The notes under the pieces: generated by a model
The model's database searches: none
Told to the model about the DNA's origin: nothing
What the model saw: only the letters and a program-made list of their open reading frames with translations
Shown: piece after piece, positions 38,817 to 47,448 of the stretch
Position numbering within the stretch: position 1 is the stretch's first letter
Layout of the letters: each line of letters opens with the position of its first letter
NCBI RefSeq assembly: GCF_020982545.1
Contig: NZ_JAJKLK010000003.1
Span: forward strand, 1,302,001-1,366,000
Direction: 5' to 3'
DNA length: 64,000 bases
From: Streptomyces sp. MNU76
GTDB lineage: Bacteria; Actinomycetota; Actinomycetes; Streptomycetales; Streptomycetaceae
Made by a program: the position numbers and the translations under genes

Positions 38817-39575
38817 TCAGCGGCTTCGGGTGGCCGTCGTCGCGGCGGTGGGGGCGGGCGCGGGTGTCGTGCCGGGTGGCCTGGCGGTGATCGGGCGGCT
38901 GATGACGGCGGCCAGGGCGGTGGTGCCGGCGGCGGTGAGACGGACTCGGTCTTGAAGCGGTCCGCCCGCGTAGGCGGAGGACGCGGAGTTCGGGACGCGC
39001 TCGGCCAGAGCGTTCGCCTCCAGCGACCGCAGTGTGCCGATGAGTACGCGCTCGTCGCGGTAGTGGACGTACTGCCGTCCCAGGGAGCGGGTGGCCACGA
39101 CGTGCCCGCAGGCGATCTCCCACAGGGCGGTGCGCTGCGTTGCGGTCAGCTGGTGGTCTGGAGCATCGGTGGTGCTCCAGCGGCGGCGTCGGATTTCGTG
39201 GGCGATGCTGTCGGCGCAGCTCATGGCGGCTTCGGGGGCCAGGGCGGTCAGGGTGCGCGCCATGGGAAGACGGTGGTCCGTCGAGGCGCTGCTCAGGAAG
39301 GCGAGCTGTTGGAGACGAACCACCGCGTCCGACAGCTCGTGACTTTCGTAGAGGCGTTCGTCGGTGACCGCTTTGATGGCGGTGCGGGTCGCGGAGGCGA
39401 GTCGCTGGGCGGAGGCGACGTGGGCGTCGGGCTCGGCCTGCGATCCGGCTCGCAGGAGGCGGTCGAGCGTGTCGTTGTGCTCCACGTACTGGTCTGCGAG
39501 CAGCATGAGCCGTTCAACCGGCGTCGGTGGCGGGGCCACTTCAAAGAGGAGGCCATCGGTGGGCGGTGTCGTCAT
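38817..39575 (-). CDS. Paralogue: helical protein with winged-helix-like C-terminus
   Basis: A 252-residue protein. The N-terminus is helical (ERLMLLADQYVEHNDTL). The C-terminus has TATQRTALWEIACGHV, LIGTLRSLEANALAERV and VRLTAAGTTALAAV, which align by eye with the winged-helix blocks of the gene at 37942. The start overlaps the end of the upstream gene (39541). No enzymatic motif is seen. Function unknown; probably DNA-binding. Confidence 0.7.
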   Translation of the reverse strand: MTTPPTDGLLFEVAPPPTPVERLMLLADQYVEHNDTLDRLLRAGSQAEPDAHVASAQRLASATRTAIKAVTDERLYESHELSDAVVRLQQLAFLSSASTDHRLPMARTLTALAPEAAMSCADSIAHEIRRRRWSTTDAPDHQLTATQRTALWEIACGHVVATRSLGRQYVHYRDERVLIGTLRSLEANALAERVPNSASSAYAGGPLQDRVRLTAAGTTALAAVISRPITARPPGTTPAPAPTAATTATRSR

Positions 39576-40077
39576 GCGCGGCGCCGGAGAGCCGGGCGGG
39601 CAACGGGCTGGGGTGGGTGCGCTCGCAGCAGCGGGGTTGCGGTACCTCCAGCGCGGTGCGGGCTGCTGCCAGGGCCCGCCTGGCGTCGTCGAGGTGGATC
39701 CGTAGGCGGCTGTGGTGGTCCAGCGAGTCGAGCTTTTGCTGGAGCGTGTCCTGCGCCGTGGTGGTGAGGGTGATGAGCGGGGCGAGGGCCTGGGTGTAGT
39801 GGGCGATGGCCCGCCCGACGTGGCCGGCGCTCGCGCCGAGGATCTCGGCGGGCGGGAGATCGGTGATGTTCGGGGCCAGCTGGTATTCGACGTCGGCGGC
39901 CATGCCGGCGGCGAGGTGGCACAGCAGGCCGATGTGCCGCGCGGCGTTGAACAGGCCGGTGCCGTCCACGGTGATGTGGTGGTCGCGGATGTCCGCGGTC
40001 ACGGCGTCTACGGCCTGGCGCGGGGACATCTCGTCGAGGTCGGCGGGTTCGTAAGTGTGCAGGGCATCTCCAGACAT
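39541..40077 (-). CDS. Hypothetical helical protein
   Basis: A 178-residue protein starting MSGDALHTYEPADLDEM at ATG 40077. It is rich in helices (HIGLLCHLAAGMAADVEY, DDARRALAAARTAL), compatible with a coiled coil near residues 110-145. Small proteins of this kind are frequent in actinomycete conjugative elements next to the coupling ATPase. It lies between the XF1762-like gene and the winged-helix pair. No domain is recognised. Confidence 0.6.
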   Translation of the reverse strand: MSGDALHTYEPADLDEMSPRQAVDAVTADIRDHHITVDGTGLFNAARHIGLLCHLAAGMAADVEYQLAPNITDLPPAEILGASAGHVGRAIAHYTQALAPLITLTTTAQDTLQQKLDSLDHHSRLRIHLDDARRALAAARTALEVPQPRCCERTHPSPLPARLSGAAHDDTAHRWPPL

Positions 40078-40082
40078 GTGTG

Positions 40083-40541
40083 TCAGGGGGCTTGCCACAG
40101 GAAGCGGGCGATGTGGTCGGTGCCGTGGCCAGCCCGAGGCCGGGAGGGAGTGTGCCATCCGGCCCGGGGCGGGCGGCCGGCGATCAGGCCCCATCCCGCG
40201 CCGCGCAGGGACGCGCCGCTCACGCCCGCCTGGGCAAAGGTGATCAGGCGCTGGTAACCGAGGGCTTTCGCCGCGCGCCACGATGCTCCGTACCGCACCG
40301 AGTTGGCGTTGCGACCGCTGTCGCTGGCGGTCCGGGTGACTTCGAGGGTGGCGCCGTCATCAAGGTGGCGGGCAACCGGCCGGCCGACGATAGCCACGGC
40401 GCGCAGCGTGCCGGTCTCCTCGCGGCTCCGACGGCGAAGATCTGACCTGCGGGCGGCGGGTGATGGCGGTGACCAGGCGCGCACGAAGTCCATCACCTCA
40501 CGTGAGCGCACCGGCACCAGATGCAGCCGGGCGGCGCTCAC
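40083..40541 (-). CDS. XF1762-family-like protein (GNAT-like)
   Basis: A 152-residue protein. LHLVPVRSREVMDFV at the start and VAIVGRPVARHLDDG with LEVTRTASDSGRNANSV match the XF1762-type proteins carried by phages and integrative elements, which have an acetyltransferase-like fold. ALGYQRLITFAQAGVSG fits the following conserved block. GTG 40541 overlaps the coupling-ATPase stop (GTGA), so it is co-translated with it. Role unknown. Confidence 0.8.
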   Translation of the reverse strand: MSAARLHLVPVRSREVMDFVRAWSPPSPAARRSDLRRRSREETGTLRAVAIVGRPVARHLDDGATLEVTRTASDSGRNANSVRYGASWRAAKALGYQRLITFAQAGVSGASLRGAGWGLIAGRPPRAGWHTPSRPRAGHGTDHIARFLWQAP

Positions 40542-42331
40542 ACGGCCTTCCCGAAGTCGGACTGCGTCGGCGCGTGCTTCGCCACGGCGCGAGCGGTGAT
40601 CGCCTTGGACGCGCGGGACGACGCCGCGGACAGCTCCTCCGCTCCGGGCTCCAGGTACCACGGACGCAGGTCCAGCATGGCGGCCCGCATACCGGTGGCG
40701 AAGCAGAGCGCGGTGCCCTTGGGGAGGGCACGGATGGCGTCGGCGGGCAGGATTCGTTCCTGCCGCATGCTGACCGAGGTCGACTTGCCGGACTCCGAGT
40801 GCGAGGTGGAGGTCGTCTCGACGTCGTGATCGCCGATCAAACGGCTGAGCTTGTCCGCGAAGTCCGGGTCGTCGATCCCGGAGCCGATGACCTTGACGGT
40901 CGAGGCGGACCACATGGCGTCCATTCCGGCGTCCGACCACACTTTCTGGCCCTGGCGGTAGGACTGCAGGATCGTGATCGGGATGATGCCGCGCGACCCG
41001 AGGTGCGAGTACAGGTCCGGCAAGTCGCTGATCTTGCAGACGTTGGCGGCCTCGTCGAGGATCGCGAGCATGGGCGGGTCGAGGCGCCCGCCGGCGCGTT
41101 CGGCCTGCGCGGTCGCGGCACGCATCACCGAGTCCGCGCACGCGGCGATCAGCGCCGAGGCGCCGCCGCCACCGTCCTTGCTGAGCAGGAAGAGCGTGTC
41201 GGTGGAGGTCACGAACGCAGACGGCTTGAACTCAGCGGTGTCCTTCTGCGGGGTGACCCACGCGGCGATCTCGCTGTTCAGCAGCGCGGCGGCGTACTGG
41301 CGGGCGGTCTCGTAGATGCCGTCCCTCGTTTCCGGCGGTCCCTCCACCGTGCCCTTGAGCTGGGCGGCGACGGCGGCGAAGCCGTGGTCCCGGAGGATGT
41401 CGAGCGGGGTGCGGTCGGCCGGGAAGGCCAGCCACTGCATGACGTCGGTGATCGGCCGCTCGTCGAGGGCCGCGGCCAGGAACAACTGCGCGAGGATGTT
41501 GGACCCGGCCTTGGACCAGAAGTCACCCTGCTGGCTCGCGTCCACCGAGGCGGCGAGGAAGTGGCCGGCCAACCGCCCGGCTCCGTCCAGAGTTTTGGCG
41601 TCCGCCAAAGGGTTCCACCACATCTCGCGTGCGGCGTGCGCGATCTGCTGCGGGTCCATCGACCACACCTGTCCGACGCGGGCGCGGGCGTCGTAGGTGG
41701 CGGTGAAGGCGTCGCCGGCGGCTTTGTTCGAGGTCAGCAGGACGGGGCCGGGCGCGGCGAGAATGGAGGGGATCGCGAGGCTGGTGGTCTTGCCCGAGCG
41801 GGGCGCCATGATGGCGACCGCCACGTCCTCGTAGCCCATGCGCACCTCGTGCTTGGTGCCCTGCAGGTTACCGAGCAGGATGCCGGTGTCGCGGGCCTCG
41901 ATGTGCTTGGCGTCTTTCAGGCTCGGGCGCAGGGAGCGGGCCTTGTCGGTGATCGCCTTGGCCATCAGCGGCTCGATATCCCGCGCCTTGGCCATGCCGG
42001 AGACCTTTTTCTTCCGGCTGCCGCTGCGGTTCTTGTGCCGGGCCCACAGGACGCCCACCGCAATGGCGAGGGCCAGGAACAGGACAACAGGGACGACGCG
42101 GGTACCGATCAGCAGGGAAGTCTCTCCCGCTTTGGGCCACAGCTGATCGGGGTGGAGGAGGGCGCTGGTCGGCTGGTAGGGGGCCCAGTCGGCGCCGGTG
42201 AGGTAGGCGGTGGCGTTGCCGGACAGCCAGGCGAGGTGGGCGAGGGGGACGACGACGGCGAGTACGCCGATCAGGAGGCGCAGGACGAGGTCGTACCCGT
42301 CCGTGTTGCTGTTGGAGGAGGAAGGGGGCAA
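40538..42331 (-). CDS. VirD4/TraG-type conjugative coupling ATPase
   Basis: A 597-residue membrane ATPase. Two N-terminal transmembrane segments (about 15-38 and 74-96) precede the motor. Walker A is APRSGKTTS (about 177), Walker B is MLAILDEAANVC (about 425), and ILQSYRQGQKVW follows. These are typical of type IV coupling proteins that drive single-stranded DNA transfer. Most small Streptomyces plasmids use an FtsK-like TraB instead, so this element belongs to the T4SS-type class. A relaxase and channel genes should lie beyond the right edge. Confidence 0.9.
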   Translation of the reverse strand: MPPSSSNSNTDGYDLVLRLLIGVLAVVVPLAHLAWLSGNATAYLTGADWAPYQPTSALLHPDQLWPKAGETSLLIGTRVVPVVLFLALAIAVGVLWARHKNRSGSRKKKVSGMAKARDIEPLMAKAITDKARSLRPSLKDAKHIEARDTGILLGNLQGTKHEVRMGYEDVAVAIMAPRSGKTTSLAIPSILAAPGPVLLTSNKAAGDAFTATYDARARVGQVWSMDPQQIAHAAREMWWNPLADAKTLDGAGRLAGHFLAASVDASQQGDFWSKAGSNILAQLFLAAALDERPITDVMQWLAFPADRTPLDILRDHGFAAVAAQLKGTVEGPPETRDGIYETARQYAAALLNSEIAAWVTPQKDTAEFKPSAFVTSTDTLFLLSKDGGGGASALIAACADSVMRAATAQAERAGGRLDPPMLAILDEAANVCKISDLPDLYSHLGSRGIIPITILQSYRQGQKVWSDAGMDAMWSASTVKVIGSGIDDPDFADKLSRLIGDHDVETTSTSHSESGKSTSVSMRQERILPADAIRALPKGTALCFATGMRAAMLDLRPWYLEPGAEELSAASSRASKAITARAVAKHAPTQSDFGKAV

Positions 42332-42334
42332 GGG

Positions 42335-43147
42335 CTACGTGCTTCCGTGCGGGGACGGGGCGGAGGGATCAGCGGCTGCGGTGGTTCTTGGCGGCGGCTG
42401 TCGCGAGGGGATCGGACTCGTCGGCGAGGTGGCGCGCCGGGCTGCGAGGGAGTGGACGCGTTCTTCCAGCTCCCCGGCCACGTACACGGCGAGCACGTCC
42501 GCGGTCCTACAGCTGACGACGTTCGGGTCGCGGGTCGGGAGACTGCGCCCGCTGTCGATGCGCGGTACGGGCTTCGGATCGGCGAGCGCAGCGGTGAACG
42601 CGGCGACCATGTACGCAGGAATGTGCGCGCCGAAGCGGGCCTGCCACACCGGCCGGTCCGGGCCGAGTGCGGCGGTGAAGAACCAGGCGCCCGGTTCCTC
42701 CGCGTTGCCCAGCCGATGGACGTACGCGGTGCCGTCGGGTGATACGAGGCCGTTGTCCGCGGAGGCGGGCGACCAGCCGATCTGTTGGAGCGGCTCGTAC
42801 GGGTCGGATGGTGTGCTCGCGGTTGCGGCCGGATCGGTGAGGGCGTCGGTAACGGCGGCGATCAGTTCGACTGGGGTGAGGGCGCCGAAGCTCGCGTACC
42901 ACGCTGGCCGGTCCGGCTCCGCAGCGTGGTGAAGGGTCCACCACTGGCCGTCGGGTTCGGGTTCCAGGCGCAGGAGGGCTTTCTGGTCGGGGCTGGAGAG
43001 CAGGACGCGCGCCATCAGGGGGTCGTTGCCGTGGCTCCAGCCGCAGGCGCGGTGGAGGGGGATGGTGATCCAGGCGGGGTCACCGCCACCGGCCAGGTGG
43101 CGCGGGGCGATGAAGTCGACCTCGACAGTCTCGGGAGCCAGGGGCAT
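42335..43147 (-). CDS. DUF317 protein
   Basis: A 270-residue protein with two DUF317 units. The first has FIAPRHLAGGGDPAW, WSHGNDP, VLLSSPDQ and WYASFGALTPVELIAAVTDA. The second has GWSPASADNGLVSPDG, WQARFGAHIPAYMVAAFTAAL. The tail is basic and Pro-rich. It follows the coupling ATPase by 3 bp upstream, within the leftward array. No function is known for DUF317. It is one of five copies here, which differ enough to be old duplicates. Confidence 0.82.
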   Translation of the reverse strand: MPLAPETVEVDFIAPRHLAGGGDPAWITIPLHRACGWSHGNDPLMARVLLSSPDQKALLRLEPEPDGQWWTLHHAAEPDRPAWYASFGALTPVELIAAVTDALTDPAATASTPSDPYEPLQQIGWSPASADNGLVSPDGTAYVHRLGNAEEPGAWFFTAALGPDRPVWQARFGAHIPAYMVAAFTAALADPKPVPRIDSGRSLPTRDPNVVSCRTADVLAVYVAGELEERVHSLAARRATSPTSPIPSRQPPPRTTAAADPSAPSPHGST

Positions 43148-43149
43148 GG

Positions 43150-43668
43150 TCACTTCCGTGCCGGGGTTCGCCGGTCGGCCGCGGGAGCCGGCGATGGTGC
43201 AGGTGCCAGAGGTGAGGGGGCGCTGCGGGCAGCGGCGTTGATCTCGCGGAGTGTCTTGCCATGGGTGGCCCAGTCGTCGAGGTAGCTCCACGATTCGGCG
43301 TGGTACTCGGCGAGGGCGTCGTCGAAGGCCGTGGTGCCGGGCTTAGCGGTGGCGGGAAGGGCGTCTCGGGTTTCCAGCCACTGCTCGTGCAGCTGCTCGA
43401 GCCGGTCGAGGGCGGAGTGCAGGACACCCAACTGGTAGACCCAGCGGCTCTGCACGGTACCTTCCGGCAGGCGGCCCAGTTGCGTCTCCGCTGTGGCCAG
43501 CAGGTGACGGGCCCCGTAGCGGAGCGGTTCGAACGCCTCGGCGGTGTCGGCGTCGCGCTGGCTCGCGCGCAGGCCATAGGCGTGGTCGTCGTAGGGCCAT
43601 CCGTCGAGGTCGGTGTGCTCGTCGGAGTAGGCGTCCCAGGCGTCGAGGATCTTCTTGCTGTCGCTCAC
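43150..43668 (-). CDS. Hypothetical protein
   Basis: A 172-residue acidic-to-neutral helical protein starting MSDSKKILDAWDAYSDEH. It has LLATAETQLGRLPEG and LEQLHEQWLETRDAL as likely helices, and a Pro/Ala-rich tail typical of genes in this array. No known domain. It lies between two DUF317 genes with 2-bp and 70-bp gaps. It may be an accessory of the DUF317 proteins. Confidence 0.6.
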   Translation of the reverse strand: MSDSKKILDAWDAYSDEHTDLDGWPYDDHAYGLRASQRDADTAEAFEPLRYGARHLLATAETQLGRLPEGTVQSRWVYQLGVLHSALDRLEQLHEQWLETRDALPATAKPGTTAFDDALAEYHAESWSYLDDWATHGKTLREINAAARSAPSPLAPAPSPAPAADRRTPARK

Positions 43669-43741
43669 GTAGCGGTCGAGGTGGCGGAGGGAGTCGCGGT
43701 GTGCGCGGTGATCGGCGGAAATGGGGAGGGGTCCTGTCGGT

Positions 43742-44563
43742 TCAGCGGCGGGCGGCTGGCTGGGCGGTGTGGGCCTTCGCCGGGGTCGGTGCGGGTCTCG
43801 TCAGCTGTCGGCGGGTGGAGCGTGCCCGGGCGCGGAGCGACTCGATACGCGCGGTGTGCGCGTCGACCACCTGCTGCGGGCGCAGCGGGCTGGGCTCCTG
43901 CACGGTGCTGTAGTGGCCGGTGCGGTCGTACATGCCGCGTTGGAGCGGGCTTCGGTCGACCAGCGCGGTGAGGAACGATCCGACGAGGTGGGCGGGGGTG
44001 CGCTCGTCGAGGTAGGCGTGCCAGATACGCGGGCCGGGGAACTGGTCGTAGCCGGGCTCGCGGGTCTCGACATGCCAGGACGGCCGGTCGCTGAATTCGC
44101 TCAGCGGGCGCAGTTCGATGTGGCACATGGAGTCCGGCGAGTATGCCGTGCCGCCTGAGTCGCGGTGCCACCCCGCCGAAGGCACCGCCTGCCACGGGTC
44201 CGGCTGCTGTGGCGGCGGGGCGACGAGGGCGTCGGTGAACCCGGCGAGGACCTCGGCGGGCACGAGTTCGCCGAACTCGGCGTACCAGCCCGGCTCGGTG
44301 TCGGCGGGCTCGGCCCGCAGCCGCCACCACGCGGAGGTGGTGGACTGCGGGTCGAACTGGAGGCGGTGGCGAAGGTCGGGGCTGCGCAGCACGATCTCGG
44401 CGCTCAACGGGTCGGAGACCGGGCTCCATCCGGCGGCGGCCAGGCCGTGGGTGACGTGGCGGGCATCCCCGGGGCCGGCGAGGTGGCGGGGGCTGGTGTC
44501 GAAGGGGATCTGCCTGGCGTGCTTGTCGGCGAACGCGGCGAGCTGTCGTTCGCTCAGGGGCAC
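43742..44563 (-). CDS. DUF317 protein
   Basis: A 273-residue protein. The first unit has FDTSPRHLAGPGDAR, GWSPVSDP, IVLRSPDL and WYAEFGELVPAEVLAGFTDAL; the second has GWHRDSGGTAYSPD and WHAYLDERTPAHLVGSFLTAL. The tail is Arg-rich. It overlaps the following gene at 44554. It is clearly related to 42335-43147 and 44938-45741. Confidence 0.82.
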   Translation of the reverse strand: MPLSERQLAAFADKHARQIPFDTSPRHLAGPGDARHVTHGLAAAGWSPVSDPLSAEIVLRSPDLRHRLQFDPQSTTSAWWRLRAEPADTEPGWYAEFGELVPAEVLAGFTDALVAPPPQQPDPWQAVPSAGWHRDSGGTAYSPDSMCHIELRPLSEFSDRPSWHVETREPGYDQFPGPRIWHAYLDERTPAHLVGSFLTALVDRSPLQRGMYDRTGHYSTVQEPSPLRPQQVVDAHTARIESLRARARSTRRQLTRPAPTPAKAHTAQPAARR

Positions 44564-44910
44564 CGGGCGTCTCCCGGCTCACTCGCGGCGGTGCTGCCGT
44601 ACAGGTCCCGGAGGTCGTCCAGGACGTAGTGGAGGGTGTGCTGGTCGGCCTGCTCCCACGCGGCCGTGCGCAGTTCCGCGATCAGAAGGTCGACCTGTGC
44701 GGTGCGCGGCGTGTCCGGGTGTTCCTGCAGGGTGCGGGCGAGGGCGCGCAGGGTGTCGGCGAGTTGGACGGGCAGGCCCGTGTATTCGTCGAGGAGGGGC
44801 TCTACGAAGGCGAGGGCTTCCACGGGGTCAGGGTTCTCGCGCAGGTAGTCGGTGAGTTCCGACAGGGTTTCGGTCGCGGTGTGGATGGTGTCCGGGGTGA
44901 GTGCGGGCAT
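44554..44910 (-). CDS. Small helical protein
   Basis: A 118-residue acidic protein starting MPALTPDTIHTATETL. It is predicted to be helical throughout (TLSELTDYLRENPDPVEA, LADTLRALARTLQEHP, QVDLLIAELRTAAW). It is sandwiched between two DUF317 genes and overlaps one by 10 nt. No domain is known. Confidence 0.65.
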   Translation of the reverse strand: MPALTPDTIHTATETLSELTDYLRENPDPVEALAFVEPLLDEYTGLPVQLADTLRALARTLQEHPDTPRTAQVDLLIAELRTAAWEQADQHTLHYVLDDLRDLYGSTAASEPGDARCP

Positions 44911-44937
44911 CGGGCTCCTCGGGACGGGTGCGGCGGG

Positions 44938-45741
44938 TCAGCGGCGGGTCCGGGCGCCGCCGGCCGGGGTATGGGTACGGGCGGTGGTGCGTGGCCGTGT
45001 GCTTCGAGCGCTGTTGCGGGCCCAGGTGGCGGCGCGGGCGGCCGTGATCCGGGCCTGTTGCCACGCACTGAGCTGGGAGGGCGTGACGGAGACCGACCAG
45101 GTGCGGATCTGTGCGCTGTGTGGGACGCGCCCGCGCGGGCGCATCACGGGATCGGGATTGGCGAGTTCGGCCGAGAGGGCTTGTACCAGGTGCATCGGGG
45201 TGTTGGGCGTGAAGTTGGCCGTCCAGCCGTTTCCCTGCTGGTCCTTCGCTCCGGTCCACCACATCGCTGTGCCGTCGGGGCTGTGGTGGTACTGCATCCA
45301 CGCGGTGCCGTCGGGGCTGGTCGCCGTGTAGTGCTCGCCCTCCAAGCGCGTGTGCCAGTTCTGCTCCTGCAGGGGCGCCCAGACGTTGGGGGCGTGGGCG
45401 GAGCGGGGTCGGGTGAGGGCGTCGGTCATACCGGCGACGATCTCCACCGGCGTCTGCCGGCCCAGGTTCGCCGTCCATGCGCCGTTCAGGCCGTCCGCTT
45501 GGCCGTGGATGGTCCACCCGCCGGGCAGGATGTAGGGGTCGTAGGCGACACGGACGGTGCGGTCGGGGCTCTCCATGAGTAGCGGGCCGTTCGTCTTGGA
45601 CTTGTCCCGCCAGCCCGAGGCGCGCAGGAACTCCGAGACGTGCCGGACGTCGCCGCCGCCGGCGAGGGCACGGGGCTGGACGAGGTAGTGCTGCTCGGTC
45701 TGCTCGCCTGGCCCCCAGCCCTGCCAGTGCTTCTTCTTCAC
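44938..45741 (-). CDS. DUF317 protein
   Basis: A 267-residue protein with two DUF317 units: YLVQPRALAGGGDVRH, MESPDRTVRV, WTANLGRQTPVEIVAGMTDAL; and NWHTRLEGEHYTATSPDG, WTANFTPNTPMHLVQALSAEL. GTG 45741 overlaps the upstream stop (GTGA). The C-terminus is basic. Function unknown. Confidence 0.82.
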   Translation of the reverse strand: MKKKHWQGWGPGEQTEQHYLVQPRALAGGGDVRHVSEFLRASGWRDKSKTNGPLLMESPDRTVRVAYDPYILPGGWTIHGQADGLNGAWTANLGRQTPVEIVAGMTDALTRPRSAHAPNVWAPLQEQNWHTRLEGEHYTATSPDGTAWMQYHHSPDGTAMWWTGAKDQQGNGWTANFTPNTPMHLVQALSAELANPDPVMRPRGRVPHSAQIRTWSVSVTPSQLSAWQQARITAARAATWARNSARSTRPRTTARTHTPAGGARTRR

Positions 45742-46097
45742 CGGTGCCGCCGGACGACGAGCGGTGCGGGTGCCGGAGGCTTCGCCGCGGTGGTGGCGGG
45801 CTGGGTGCCGACGTGCTGCAGGGTGTCCTTGTGTTCGTCCAGGTCGAGGGTGATGTCGTGCAGTTCGTTCGAGGCGCGGCCCAGAGCGAGCCACACTTCC
45901 GCGGGGAGGGCGCCTCGTTCGGCCTGGTCCTTGGCGAACACGCTGCCGGTGGCGACGAGGTGGGTGATGCCGCCGAGGACTCCGGTGTCCGGGTCGAGGA
46001 CGCGGGCGATGACCTGCGCGGCCTGGGGCGGGGGAAGTTGAGAGAGGTGGTCGGCGAGCTGGCCGAGCTGGCGGGTGATCTCGTCGGCCAGTCTCAC
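45738..46097 (-). CDS. Small helical protein
   Basis: A 119-residue protein starting MRLADEITRQLGQLADHL, helical, with a Pro-rich basic C-terminus ending LVVRRHR, an ending shared in type by several genes of this array. It is translationally coupled to the DUF317 gene at 44938. No domain is recognised. Confidence 0.6.
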   Translation of the reverse strand: MRLADEITRQLGQLADHLSQLPPPQAAQVIARVLDPDTGVLGGITHLVATGSVFAKDQAERGALPAEVWLALGRASNELHDITLDLDEHKDTLQHVGTQPATTAAKPPAPAPLVVRRHR

Positions 46098-46141
46098 CGG
46101 GTAGGGGCGGGTGGGTCATGCTCCTCCGGGTCGGTGGACGG

Positions 46142-46814
46142 TCAGTGGTGGTGCCGGTGGCCGACGCGCTGGGTCTCGGCGAGGACGGCCTCCGGGCGGG
46201 CGCCGGCCAGCAGGGTGATGCGGTCGGGGCCGGTCGGGATGCAGGCGCGCAGGTAGCGGCGGAACAGGGCGGTCGCGAGTCGGGGTTGGAGCCGGTTGCT
46301 GATCGGTGGGGTGTGCGGGCTGCTACAGGTTTCTCCGGGAATCGGGTTGCGGTGGGCGGCACCGAGGGGGCCAGGCCGCCCGGGCGGTCTTACGGGTGCG
46401 GCGGGCCGGTGCGGGTGCGAGGGAGAGTTGGCCGGTGCCGGATGCTGCGTGGCGGGGCGGGCTTCTCGGGCGCGGGCGTCGTGTACGGCGGGCCGGTAGG
46501 CGGTGTCGTCGAAGACGTCGGGTGTGCAGTTGACGTCGTAGCCGGCCAGGAGCAGGGCGGGGATGGCACGGGTCGCCAGGCGTTTCTGCTCGTCGGTACC
46601 GAGGTGTTCGGGCACGGTGTGCCAGATGTACAGCGGCGCGCCCGTGGGGTGTTCGTGGCGTTCGAGGCCGAGCTGTTCCAGCAGGTCGTGGAGCTGGGCG
46701 GGGCGCCGGTGGGGGTGTCGGCGTGGAGGGTGGTCGTCAGGGCCTTGCTGTAGATCTCGACGTCCGTGCCGTACTCGTCGGCCAGGTTGGCCGTGTGTTT
46801 CCCTTTGGGATCAA
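46142..46814 (-). pseudogene. Repeated-module protein, apparently frameshifted
   Basis: From about 46814 the best-coding frame reads HTANLADEYGTDVEIYSKAL. Near 46715, at a CCCCC run, third-base GC moves to the -1 frame (AQLHDLLEQLGLERHEHP, YIWHTVPEHLG, IPALLLAGYDVNCTPD), which runs to the stop at 46142. A missing C would restore one frame; another missing C near 46807 would join it to a TTG start at 46814 that overlaps the upstream stop. The middle part belongs to the repeated module found in other genes of this array. Confidence 0.5.
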
Positions 46815-47448
46815 CGGTGGCGGGAGGCCGAGGGGTGGGCAGAGCTCGGCGGCGGTGTGAGGGCCGGTTGCGGAGCGCGTGCGGCGTGGTTGCGGGCGTG
46901 GAGGATCACGCACGCGGCCTGGCTCATGGAGTTCGAGGTGTCCCTGAGCCGTGCGAGGGGTTCGGGTTCCTCGCCGGGGGCAGCCCCTTGGAGGGCACTG
47001 GCGGCGATCCAGGCCCGGACGACCACTTCCCTGGTAAGGGGCAGCAGCCCGTTGACCGGGGCGGCGATCTCGGTCAGCACCTCGGCCACCGCACTGCTGG
47101 TCTTGGCGGCAGAGGCTCGCTCGGCGAGCTGGGTGAGGAAGCGCAGGGCCGCGTTGTGTTCGCTGTCCGGTGTAGCCAGCGCGTTCAGGGCGTGGTCGAG
47201 GTGGACGCTGTGACCTGCGGAAAGCAGGGCGTGCGAGGCAGCGGTCGCCTTCAGGCGCTGGTGCTCGACGGGCAGGCCGTGGGGAAGCCGGTGGTAGTCC
47301 CGCTCGGTCCGGGAGCGGAGAGGAAGCCGCCGGTTCGCTGGAGAATGTAAGCCGCCTTCTCGGTGCCGCCGATGGCGACGACCAGGCCCGTGCGGGGGTC
47401 CTTGGTGATGTACTCCAGCACCCAGAACTCGGGCTCCGTCTGCTTCAT
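46811..47448 (-). pseudogene. Repeated-module protein with a -1 frameshift
   Basis: ATG 47448 opens FWVLEYITKDPRTG and AAYILQRTGGFLSAP. At about 47312 the coding frame moves -1 to DYHRLPHGLPVEHQRL, then HSVHLDHALNAL and a helical C-terminus (RFLTQLAERASAAKT, ILHARNHAARAPQP). Joined, it matches the layout of the intact gene at 48227 (ILQRAGF ... YHRTPTGL ... YHVDCAPD). The start overlaps the upstream stop (ATGA). Confidence 0.6.

Noticed and set aside
40460..42742. 760-codon plus-strand frame
   Set aside because: Antisense shadow of the coupling ATPase, whose Walker motifs are unambiguous.
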